A DNA stretch of 7,284 bases, from assembly GCA_013003415.1 (NCBI GenBank), contig JABDJR010000050.1, positions 1 to 7,284 on the forward strand, read 5' to 3'. Each line of letters opens with the position of its first letter. Positions within the stretch are counted from its first letter, which is position 1. Under the pieces are notes generated by a model. That model searched no databases, was not told where the DNA came from, and saw only the letters and a list, made by a program, of their open reading frames with translations. Positions 1 through 6,038 of this stretch are shown here, piece after piece. The translations under genes were made by a program, and so were the position numbers. The stretch is from Candidatus Eiseniibacteriota bacterium. Lineage in GTDB: Bacteria > Eisenbacteria > RBG-16-71-46 > JABDJR01.

Positions 1-1242
1 TCGCCTCATGTTGGACTCCGTCATCACGACCGAGCCATCGACAAGAATGCCGAAGTCAATGGCGCCGAGACTGAGAAGGCTTGCCGCGATGGCGAAACGA
101 TACATCCCGATGACGGCAAAGAGCATCGCGAGCGGAATGACGATGGCGACGAGCAACCCGGCGCGAAGGTTGCCGAGGAGGACGAGGAGCACGACGACTA
201 CGAGGATCGCACCAGCTACCAGGTTGTGCTCTACAGTTCCGATGACTTCGCGCGTGAGTTCTGTCCGGTCGTAGACAACGTCAACGAGAACGTCCTCGGG
301 CAGTGACTTCTGAACGCTCGCCAGGCGGTCTTTCAGCCGCTCTGTCACCACCTTCCCGTTCTCACCCATGAGCATGAATGCCAGGCCAAGAACGACTTCG
401 CCTTGTCCGCCCGCGGAGACTGCGCCGCGGCGAATCTCGTGGCCGATTCGAACATCCTCGGCCACGTCGCGAATGCGCACCGAAACGCCATCGAAAGACG
501 ACACAACGATGTTCTCAATCTGCTCAATCGTCGAAACGCGTCCGAGGCCGTGCACGAGCTTCGATTGGCCGCCGGAGGTGAGAACCCCTCCGCCTACGTT
601 CTGGTTGTTTTGCTCGAGGGCTTCGAATACGTCGCCGAGAGTGAGGCTGTACTTGAGAAGCGCCGTGGGCGATACGACGACGTGATACTGCTTCTCGTTG
701 CCTCCCCAGGAGTTCACTTCCGCAACGCCGGGGACCTTCCGTAGCTCCGGCTTCACGACCCAATCGTGAAGCGTTCGAAGCTCTTCGAGGGTGCGGTCTG
801 GATTCTCCGAGCGGAGAACATAGTGAAAGACTTCCCCGAGTCCCGTTGCAATGGGGCCAAGCTGCGGGCGCTCTATGCCGGCAGTGAGGGAGACGGAGGA
901 GAGGCGTTCGGTGACATACTGACGCGCGTCGGTGATGCTCGTGTTGTCGTCGAACGTCGCCACAACCTGAGATAGCCCAAACTTCGATATCGAGCGGACA
1001 TTGTTTAGACCGGGTAGCCCGCCGATGGAGAGCTCAACAGGAAGCGTAATCTGCTGCTCAACTTCTTCGGGGTTGAGGGATGGCGCCACGGTGTTGATTT
1101 GCACTTGAACGGGGGTGGTATCTGGAAAGGCGTCAACGGGCGTTCGGAAAAGCGTGAAGGCGCCGCCGCCGACAAGGAGGCCCGCGAGGAGAAGGACGAG
1201 CAGTCTGTTCTGTAACGAAAACTGAACAACACGCTCAAGCAT
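1..1242 (-). CDS. czcA: Heavy-metal efflux RND permease, CzcA/CusA family (N-terminal 414 residues, gene runs off the left edge)
   Basis: Inner-membrane proton-driven pump that, with a periplasmic adaptor and an outer-membrane channel, exports metal cations such as Zn, Co, Cd, Ni, Cu or Ag. Translation from the ATG at 1242 gives a first membrane helix (about residues 10-30), then the typical HME-RND stretch P-V-D-A-F-P-D-T-T-P-V-Q-V-Q and the porter-domain sequence around LPVELSIGGLPGL and KFGLSQVVATF. The fourth-helix motif is at the left edge: D396, D402 and E409 have the same 6- and 7-residue spacing as the proton-relay residues D402, D408 and E415 of Cupriavidus CzcA, and all three are kept. 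The family is about 1040 residues, so roughly 40% is present. An AGAGG ribosome-binding site lies 6 nt before the start. The gene follows the adaptor on the same strand. The metal cannot be fixed: the central metal-site residues lie outside the window. An outer-membrane partner may lie further left. Confidence 0.96.
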   Translation of the reverse strand, partial: MLERVVQFSLQNRLLVLLLAGLLVGGGAFTLFRTPVDAFPDTTPVQVQINTVAPSLNPEEVEQQITLPVELSIGGLPGLNNVRSISKFGLSQVVATFDDNTSITDARQYVTERLSSVSLTAGIERPQLGPIATGLGEVFHYVLRSENPDRTLEELRTLHDWVVKPELRKVPGVAEVNSWGGNEKQYHVVVSPTALLKYSLTLGDVFEALEQNNQNVGGGVLTSGGQSKLVHGLGRVSTIEQIENIVVSSFDGVSVRIRDVAEDVRIGHEIRRGAVSAGGQGEVVLGLAFMLMGENGKVVTERLKDRLASVQKSLPEDVLVDVVYDRTELTREVIGTVEHNLVAGAILVVVVLLVLLGNLRAGLLVAIVIPLAMLFAVIGMYRFAIAASLLSLGAIDFGILVDGSVVMTESNMRR

Positions 1243-1259
1243 CTAAAACCTCTGTGGTC

Positions 1260-1343
1260 CTAGTCATCCACGCACCCTGCGCCGAGACGGGACTTGAGAA
1301 ACTCCGACATTGCGGTGAACGCCCCCTCGAAAATTACAGGTTA
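1260..1343 (-). pseudogene. Severed C-terminal tail of the CzcB-like adaptor, same frame, after a premature TAA
   Basis: Directly after the TAA stop (1341-1343) the same reading frame stays open for 26 codons to a TAG at 1260-1262. It encodes PVIFEGAFTAMSEF and then LKSRLGAGCVDD. This is what I recall as the normal end of CzcB-type adaptors (a GLxPGxxVVxxGAF segment, then a short helix and a Gly-Cys-Asp end). With the tail the protein would be 526 positions, and the TAG would sit 17 nt before the czcA start, a normal operon gap, against 98 nt as it stands. One base change (for example GAA to TAA) explains the break. It could be a real nonsense mutation, a sequencing or assembly error, or rarely readthrough. 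Confidence 0.8.
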
Positions 1344-2840
1344 GTTCGGAAGAAGTCCTGCAGTGACGGCAAAGACGTTGTCTGTGGAGCGGGCGACGAC
1401 GACTCGCCGCAACCCATAGAGATCTTCTGCGTGCTTGACGAAAACGTAGGGTTGATTCTCGAAGTACTGCACGGCCTCGGCAGGTACATTGAGAACAGGG
1501 CCACTCGAGGACAGGAGCACTTGTGCTTCGCCGAACATCCCCGCCTTGAGACGCCGATCCCCGTTGGGGACAACCGCGCGAGCGCGCACCATTCGGCTCC
1601 TCTCGTCGATAGCGCTGTTGACCCATGTGAGCTCGCCGCGTGCACTGAGACCAGAAACGCCGCTCATGGTGGCTTCAACCGCGAGGCCACTCTGGAGGAG
1701 CTGAGCACCAGCGGCCGGAATCGAGAGCGAGAGCCACATCGTTGAAAGGTCCGCCAGGGTGAACAGGGCCTTTCCGGGCTCGACCGCCTCGCCAACAACT
1801 GCGGCTCTTTCAACCAATGTGCCGGCGTAAGGGGCGCGAACAAGAAGAGTCGCGGAGGCATCTGTGGTCTCTTCGATGCGCGCAATTTCGCGTGCGGAGA
1901 GTCCGTAGTTGAGAAGCCGCTGGCGTGCGGTGCTGAGGGCGAGCTCGGCGGTTCTGTGGGCCGCCGATGCTTCCTGCAGATCTTTCTCGGACGAAATTTT
2001 CTTTGCCGCGAGGCCCTGCTCTCTCTCGAACGAGACCTTCTTGAGCTCCGCGTCGACTGCAGCAGAGACAAACGCGGTCCTGGCCGCAGCGATTTCGGCA
2101 GAGTGAAGTTCAACGAGAACCTCCCCCGCTTCGACCTCGGAGCCCACGTCGACTAGAACCCGTCGCACAATGCCCGCAGCAAGTGGCGTGATTCTGGCAA
2201 CAGCGTTCTCGTTGTATTGGACTTCGCACACGGCCGAGACGCTTGCCTGCACTTCGCTCTCTTGAGGAGACGTGGTCCGCAGTCCGGCTTTCGTAGCCGA
2301 CTCCGCGGACTCAAATCGCACCTTGAGCTCTTCGCCGGGCTTCAGCTCTGCCGTTCTTTGTGGCTGGCAAATGCCGCACTCGAGCTCTGGAACCTGGTGC
2401 TCATTGCAGAAGAGCTCTGTAGAAGCGCGGCTCTCGGTTGGGGGGCCGCTCGACGAGCTACTCTCGTCGTCGGGTGTCTCGCTCTCAGTTTCCTTGAGCT
2501 CCGGGTGGCAGAGGAAGCACTCATCCTCATAGAGAGAGTGCTCTGCGCAATACAGGCGAGTCTTGTCCTCGAGCTGTGGCTGGCAAATCCAGCAACGGTC
2601 CTCGTAACGCGCATGCTCGGTGCACCAGAGGCGCCCCGCGTCACGCTTGCTGGCGTCGCAGATGAAGCAGGTCTCGCCGGCCTTGGAATGGCTGTGTGCG
2701 TCGGCAACCTGGCTGCTTTCGTTGCCCCCCCCCTCCTCTTTGGGGGGAGAGTCGCCGCCACCACAGCCCGATAAGGGGACAAGTAGCAATGAACAGGCGA
2801 GGAGTCCGACGAGCCTGCGAATACTGGAGAAACTGGGCAT
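1341..2840 (-). CDS. czcB: Heavy-metal efflux RND periplasmic adaptor (CzcB/CusB-like) lipoprotein with N-terminal Cys/His repeats; cut short by an in-frame TAA
   Basis: Membrane-fusion protein linking the CzcA-type pump to an outer-membrane channel. As it stands it is 499 residues. Residues 1-26 are a lipoprotein signal peptide with lipobox L-S-G-C26. Residues 58-158 carry a metal-binding-type array: C58-x2-C61, then three C-x2-H-x6-C-x2-C modules starting at C73, C98 and C145. A lipoyl/barrel-sandwich half follows (about 215-245, with G233 and G239-E240), then an alpha-helical hairpin (about 247-325), the second lipoyl half with RAPYAGTL (335-342), and beta-barrel and membrane-proximal domains. 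The start at 2840 is chosen because AAGGAAGGG lies just upstream and the lipoprotein signal follows at once; the frame is open upstream to 3056 but that extension would bury the signal peptide and overlap the divergent regulator. The TAA at 1341-1343 falls after GLLPN, where family members continue; see the tail entry. The family call is firm, the metal unknown, and function after truncation uncertain. Confidence 0.92.
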   Translation of the reverse strand: MPSFSSIRRLVGLLACSLLLVPLSGCGGGDSPPKEEGGGNESSQVADAHSHSKAGETCFICDASKRDAGRLWCTEHARYEDRCWICQPQLEDKTRLYCAEHSLYEDECFLCHPELKETESETPDDESSSSSGPPTESRASTELFCNEHQVPELECGICQPQRTAELKPGEELKVRFESAESATKAGLRTTSPQESEVQASVSAVCEVQYNENAVARITPLAAGIVRRVLVDVGSEVEAGEVLVELHSAEIAAARTAFVSAAVDAELKKVSFEREQGLAAKKISSEKDLQEASAAHRTAELALSTARQRLLNYGLSAREIARIEETTDASATLLVRAPYAGTLVERAAVVGEAVEPGKALFTLADLSTMWLSLSIPAAGAQLLQSGLAVEATMSGVSGLSARGELTWVNSAIDERSRMVRARAVVPNGDRRLKAGMFGEAQVLLSSSGPVLNVPAEAVQYFENQPYVFVKHAEDLYGLRRVVVARSTDNVFAVTAGLLPN

Positions 2841-2894
2841 AGACCCTTCCTTTTCAACTGTTTGGGCAGAACCAGTCCGAGAATTCAGACCAGC

Positions 2895-2935
2895 TTGCGC
2901 CGATCGACATGAAAAGAGTATACTCGCATATATGC
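2895..2935. promoter_or_regulatory. Shared divergent promoter/operator between the ArsR-type regulator and the czcBA operon
   Basis: Two perfect 10-bp palindromes abut: GAGTATACTC at 2916-2925 and GCATATATGC at 2926-2935. Their centres are exactly 10 bp, about one helical turn, apart, and the second covers the regulator's ATG. Because AGTATACT is self-complementary, a TATACT -10 hexamer is present on both strands: plus 2919-2924, with a weak -35 TTGCGC at 2895-2900 (18-bp spacer), and minus 2922-2917, with a possible -35 TTGTAG at 2947-2942 (19-bp spacer). A dimeric ArsR-family repressor binding here would block both directions. The palindromes are seen directly; the promoter and operator assignments are inferred. 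Confidence 0.55.
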
Positions 2936-3363
2936 ACAACTCTACAAGCATTACTTCAAGAAAGTCACTGACCAACATAAGCTGGCTTACAACAGCGTTC
3001 AAAGCTCTCTCTGATCCAACGCGGCTGCGAATTCTTCGATTGCTCGCCGCTAACAAAGCCGAAATGTGCGTTTGCGAGTTTGTAGATGTGCATCAGGTGC
3101 GCCAATATACTGTCTCAAGGGCGCTTGGGCTCTTAGAACAAGCTGGACTGGTTCTGGGACAGAAAGAGGGGCGCTGGGTCTACTATTCGCTCGCGAACCA
3201 AGACGACACAGTTATCGCCTCGCTCTATACACTCGTGACTTCGATTTCTGAGGCTGACGAAGTCTTCCTGCTAGACCAGGAGCGCTTCCAAAAACGCATG
3301 GCCCTCCGAGAAGACGGTCGTTGCATTGTAGGTATTCAGACTAGGGACCTGATAGAACGCTGA
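2932..3363 (+). CDS. ArsR/SmtB-family metal-responsive transcriptional repressor
   Basis: Small winged-helix DNA-binding protein of 143 residues that in this family represses metal-resistance genes and leaves DNA when metal binds. The conserved start of the fold, FKALSDPTRLRILRLL, is at 23-38. The alpha-3 sensor motif E-M-C46-V-C48-E matches the E-L-C-V-C-D motif of ArsR/CadC-type As, Sb, Cd, Pb or Zn sensors. The recognition helix (about 56-70, with V61-S62-R63-A64-L65) is followed by the wing QKEGRWVYYSL (77-87). The tail has LREDGRC131-IVG, a C-terminal pattern common in ArsR proteins, giving a third Cys. The only plausible start is the ATG at 2932: the next in-frame Met is M45, inside the domain, and the open frame back to 2620 is antisense to the adaptor gene. 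No good ribosome-binding site precedes it (GAAAAGAG ends 13 nt away), so the mRNA may be leaderless. It is divergent from czcBA, its probable target. Which metal it senses is not determined. Confidence 0.95.
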   Translation: MHNSTSITSRKSLTNISWLTTAFKALSDPTRLRILRLLAANKAEMCVCEFVDVHQVRQYTVSRALGLLEQAGLVLGQKEGRWVYYSLANQDDTVIASLYTLVTSISEADEVFLLDQERFQKRMALREDGRCIVGIQTRDLIER

Positions 3364-3399
3364 GCAGTTGAACCATTAGAAGGAGATCGGCGGGATCCT

Positions 3400-3924
3400 A
3401 TGACTCGACTCATCCAGTGGACACTTCGCTATGCGGTTGCCGCCACTTTGGCGGGAGCGTTCCATCTGATGGTCTTGGAATATCGTCCCGGCACTCTCGC
3501 CGCTGATTCGGCTAGAGCCACCATAGCCCGAACATTCCCCCACGCCTCCACCCTGTCGCGCTTTGCCGAATCGGGTTCCCGCACATTAGTCACCCATCGG
3601 GCAAAAGCCTTGGTCGCGGAAGTGGCGCCTGAAGTGGAGTACGTCCAGACATCGATTTTTCTGGGGCGCAAGGAAAACGTAAGTCATGTCGAGTTCATTT
3701 GGTGTGTGGAGTTTGAGGTTCCGGATGAACTGGAAATTCCAAAGAACCGCCATGGGTTCGATTGCGGTGGCATCAAATACGGTCCGGATTTTCATGTTTG
3801 GGCAACCGCCACAGGAGAGATCACAGTTAGTATGCCTTACGACCTCCTGACGGCCGAGAGACCTCCCCTATGTGCGGGAGAACTCTTAGTTGTTCAACAG
3901 ACCGGTGACGAGTCCCGGGAATAA
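3400..3924 (+). CDS. Unrecognised probable exported or membrane-anchored protein
   Basis: I do not recognise this 174-residue protein. Residues 9-26 are hydrophobic after a start with R3 and R10, which suggests a signal peptide or single membrane anchor; an A-A pair at 34-35 could be near a cleavage site. The rest looks soluble, with alternating beta-like stretches such as VSHVEFIWCVEFEV (94-107), HVWATATGEITVSM (132-145) and three scattered Cys (102, 122, 158), not spaced as a known metal motif. A purine-rich AGAAGGAGA at 3378-3386 precedes the ATG by 13 nt, rather far for a ribosome-binding site. The gene begins 36 nt after the regulator on the same strand, so it may be co-transcribed with it and belong to the metal response; that is inference. 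Its 3' end overlaps the convergent dctM by 39 bp. Codon choice looks coding throughout, and no better frame competes upstream of 3886. Confidence 0.72.
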   Translation: MTRLIQWTLRYAVAATLAGAFHLMVLEYRPGTLAADSARATIARTFPHASTLSRFAESGSRTLVTHRAKALVAEVAPEVEYVQTSIFLGRKENVSHVEFIWCVEFEVPDELEIPKNRHGFDCGGIKYGPDFHVWATATGEITVSMPYDLLTAERPPLCAGELLVVQQTGDESRE

Positions 3925-5211
3925 GCAGATCAGCACCAGCCCCACCAACTGAATCGCGATAAACGGAATCACGCCGCGATAGATGTCCGTAGTTTTCACT
4001 TCCTTCGGTGTCACTCCCCGCAAGTAGAACAGGGCGAACCCAAAAGGCGGGGTAAGGAACGACGTCTGCAGGTTCATCCCGATCATCACCCCAAACCACA
4101 CCAAGTCGATGCCAAGGATCCGCGCCGCCGGCACCAAAAGCGGCAAGATGATGAACGCGATCTCAAAGAAGTCGATGAAGAAGCCCAGAATGAAGATCGC
4201 CAAGTTCCCCACAATCAGGAAACCAATCTTGCCCCCGGGAAGCGTGCTCAGCAATTGTTCGATCCAGATGTCTCCGTTCAAGCCGCGGAAAACAAGCGCG
4301 AACAACGTCGAGCCGATCAAGAGGAACATCACCATGGAAGTAAGCTTGGTCGTTTCCATAGCCGTCTCGGTGATCGCCTTCTTCGACAGCCTGCGGTTTG
4401 CCGCCGCAAGCACCATTGCCCCTACGGCACCCAAGGCGCCGGCTTCGGTTGGTGTTGCCACGCCGGCAAAAATACTCCCTAGTACTAGCAAGATCAAAAC
4501 CAGAGGCGGAATCATGACCAAAACCACTCGCCTCAACAAAGGCAATCCAATCGGCTCCCGGTCTTCGGGAGGCAAACAAGGCGCGGACTCCGGCTTCACA
4601 AACGCCACCGCCATCACGTAAACCGCGTACATCCCCGCCAACATCACACCCGGCACAAGCGAACCCACAAACAAATCCCCAACCGAAATGCCCATTTGGT
4701 CGGCCAAGACCACCAACACCACACTTGGCGGAATGATTTGTCCCAAAGTGCCAGACGCCGCAATCACTCCCGTCGACAAAGAAGGCGAATAGTTGTACTT
4801 GAGCATGATGGGAAGCGAGATCATACCCATAGCCACCACTGATGCCCCTACCACTCCCGTGGCTGCGGCCAACAACGCGCCCACCAAGACCACCGCCAAG
4901 GACAAGCCGCCGCGCAAAGGGCCGCACAACATACCGATGGTCTTCAACAGGTCTTCGGCCAGGCGCGACTTCTCGAGCATCGTTCCCATGAAAATAAAGA
5001 ACGGCACCGCCAACAACACGTAGTTCGACATCACGCCAAAGATCCGCTCCGGCATGGCGAATAAGAGGGACCAGTCGAAGAAACCCATAGCCGTCCCCAA
5101 CACCGTGAAGATGAGGGCCGTGCCACCCAAAGAAAACGCAACCGGAAACCCGGTGAAGATGAGCACCAAGGCAGTCAAGAACATGAGGGGCGCGAGGTTG
5201 AATTCGCTCAC
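3886..5211 (-). CDS. dctM: TRAP transporter large permease subunit (DctM family)
   Basis: Twelve-helix-type membrane protein of 441 residues that carries out sodium- or proton-coupled import of organic acids delivered by a periplasmic binding protein. Family signatures are clear: LAVPFFIFMGTMLEKSRLAEDLL (67-89), GALLAAATGVVGASVVAMG (111-129), ASGTLGQIIPPSVVL (152-166), ATPTEAGALGA (252-262) and LQTSFLTPPFGFALFYLRG (381-399). The wording of these motifs is closest, from memory, to the mannitol/chloroaromatic (FcbT3-like) branch. The start is GTG at 5211, overlapping the dctQ stop in the four bases GTGA, which indicates translational coupling. Length is normal. The 3' end overlaps the convergent unknown gene by 39 bp, so no separate terminator fits between them. 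Substrate is unknown. Confidence 0.97.
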   Translation of the reverse strand: MSEFNLAPLMFLTALVLIFTGFPVAFSLGGTALIFTVLGTAMGFFDWSLLFAMPERIFGVMSNYVLLAVPFFIFMGTMLEKSRLAEDLLKTIGMLCGPLRGGLSLAVVLVGALLAAATGVVGASVVAMGMISLPIMLKYNYSPSLSTGVIAASGTLGQIIPPSVVLVVLADQMGISVGDLFVGSLVPGVMLAGMYAVYVMAVAFVKPESAPCLPPEDREPIGLPLLRRVVLVMIPPLVLILLVLGSIFAGVATPTEAGALGAVGAMVLAAANRRLSKKAITETAMETTKLTSMVMFLLIGSTLFALVFRGLNGDIWIEQLLSTLPGGKIGFLIVGNLAIFILGFFIDFFEIAFIILPLLVPAARILGIDLVWFGVMIGMNLQTSFLTPPFGFALFYLRGVTPKEVKTTDIYRGVIPFIAIQLVGLVLICLFPGLVTGLLNN

Positions 5212-5762
5212 AGTTTCAACTCGTCGGGGGCGGCATCGAGTTCCGCCATAGATGGCTCGCGAAGAGCCACCACCGTATGCACAAGATGGGAGATGCCTTG
5301 AAGGAGCAGAAGCGCGAAGGCGACCAGAATCACGGTCTTAATGGGATAGCGCGCCAGCCCTCCCGGGTCGGGAGACGTTTCCAGAACTTTCCAGGAGTTT
5401 CGAACCGACGGCCAGGAGAGCCAAAGCATGGCAATGCAAAAGGGAAAAAGAAAGAGCACCGTGCCCAGAAGATCGATCCACGCTCGAGCTTTCAAAGATA
5501 GCCGGCTATAAAGAACGTCCACGCGTACATGAGCGTTTCGCCGCAGCGTAAACGCCCCTCCGAGGAGGAAAATCAAACTAAAGAGGTACCACTGCATCTC
5601 GATATACGCGTTCGAACTGAGGTTCCAACCGCCAAAGCGAGAGACATAGCGAACCAGAGCATTGAAGGCCCCAATCAAGACCATGGCCACGGCCAGCCAA
5701 CCGCAGAAACGACCGATAGCGCTGTTCATACGATCAATCTGTTTAGCTAGCTGAAGTAGCAT
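5208..5762 (-). CDS. dctQ: TRAP transporter small permease subunit (DctQ family)
   Basis: Four-helix membrane protein of 184 residues that pairs with the large permease in TRAP importers. Predicted helices lie at about 19-38, 57-73, 96-117 and 141-160. Recognisable family features are E55-M-Q-W-Y-L-F-S in helix 2, the R74-R-N-A-H-V-R-V-D-V loop (74-83) and S130-P-D-P-G-G-L-A-R-Y-P-I-K before helix 4, the last typical of the FcbT2/DctQ branch that works with TakP-like binding proteins. The start at 5762 is supported by a perfect AGGAGG (plus-strand 5769-5774) with a 6-nt spacer. It leads a two-gene operon with dctM. The usual third gene, dctP, is absent: upstream lies a divergent efflux operon, downstream a convergent unrelated gene. 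Confidence 0.95.
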   Translation of the reverse strand: MLLQLAKQIDRMNSAIGRFCGWLAVAMVLIGAFNALVRYVSRFGGWNLSSNAYIEMQWYLFSLIFLLGGAFTLRRNAHVRVDVLYSRLSLKARAWIDLLGTVLFLFPFCIAMLWLSWPSVRNSWKVLETSPDPGGLARYPIKTVILVAFALLLLQGISHLVHTVVALREPSMAELDAAPDELKL

Positions 5763-6038
5763 GTGGAACCTCCTATCTTGTTCGCCCCGAGGGCTTTGGG
5801 AGCCTAACCCTTTCCCGGAGGGGTCTCAACCCGGCGCCCAACTCTCGGAAACCAAGATCTCCAAACAACCACGCCTGTCGTTCGTCGACTCCAGGCGCTG
5901 TTCGTCGATCGATTTCCTCCCAACGCAACCCGTTTCCTCAGGCTCGCGTACATAGGTGCGGACCCAGATTCCAACCTCTACTTATTGAAGACAGCAGCTG
6001 AGGGGGGCCCTTCGGCTCTGTATCCGGAGCACTCAACT
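5763..6038. promoter_or_regulatory. Divergent intergenic region between the TRAP operon and the second RND operon
   Basis: This 276-bp stretch must hold promoters for both dctQ (leftward) and the second adaptor (rightward), but I see no convincing -35/-10 pair. Visible structure is a direct repeat GTTCGTCGA at 5880-5888 and 5900-5908, 20 bp start to start, with the second copy running into TCGATCGA (5905-5912). The dctQ ribosome-binding site is at 5769-5774 and the adaptor's GGAG at 6025-6028. No ORF with coding character was found. Confidence 0.4.

Noticed and set aside
1254..1745. 163-residue plus-strand open frame opposite the adaptor 3' end
   Set aside because: It is antisense to conserved adaptor sequence, including the severed tail, and no ribosome-binding site or domain is visible.
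2217..2857. Long open frames antisense or out of frame across the adaptor gene (185 residues on plus at 2217-2774, 171 on minus at 2342-2857)
   Set aside because: They are shadows of the adaptor's GC-rich codons, with no recognisable domain and biased composition.
2620..2931. Upstream extension of the ArsR-type gene to the first ATG of the open frame at 2620
   Set aside because: It is antisense to the adaptor's signal peptide and Cys-rich region, would put about 100 unrelated residues before a complete ArsR fold, and would cross the divergent promoter.
2841..3056. Upstream extension of the adaptor gene to an ATG at 3056
   Set aside because: It overlaps the divergent regulator on the other strand and would place 72 residues before a clear lipoprotein signal peptide that has its own ribosome-binding site.
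4163..4927. 254-residue Gly/Arg-rich open frame on the minus strand inside dctM
   Set aside because: It lies in a different frame of a clearly real TRAP permease gene and its Gly-rich composition comes from the Val/Leu/Ala codons of that gene read one base off.
5791..5825. Possible hairpins GGCT/AGCC and ACCC/GGGT as a terminator or attenuator upstream of dctQ
   Set aside because: Stems are only 4 bp or imperfect, no T-run follows on either strand, and such matches are expected by chance in this GC-rich stretch.
5985..6038. TTG start at 5985 for the second adaptor
   Set aside because: No ribosome-binding site; the ATG at 6039 has GGAG at a workable distance and begins directly before the membrane anchor.
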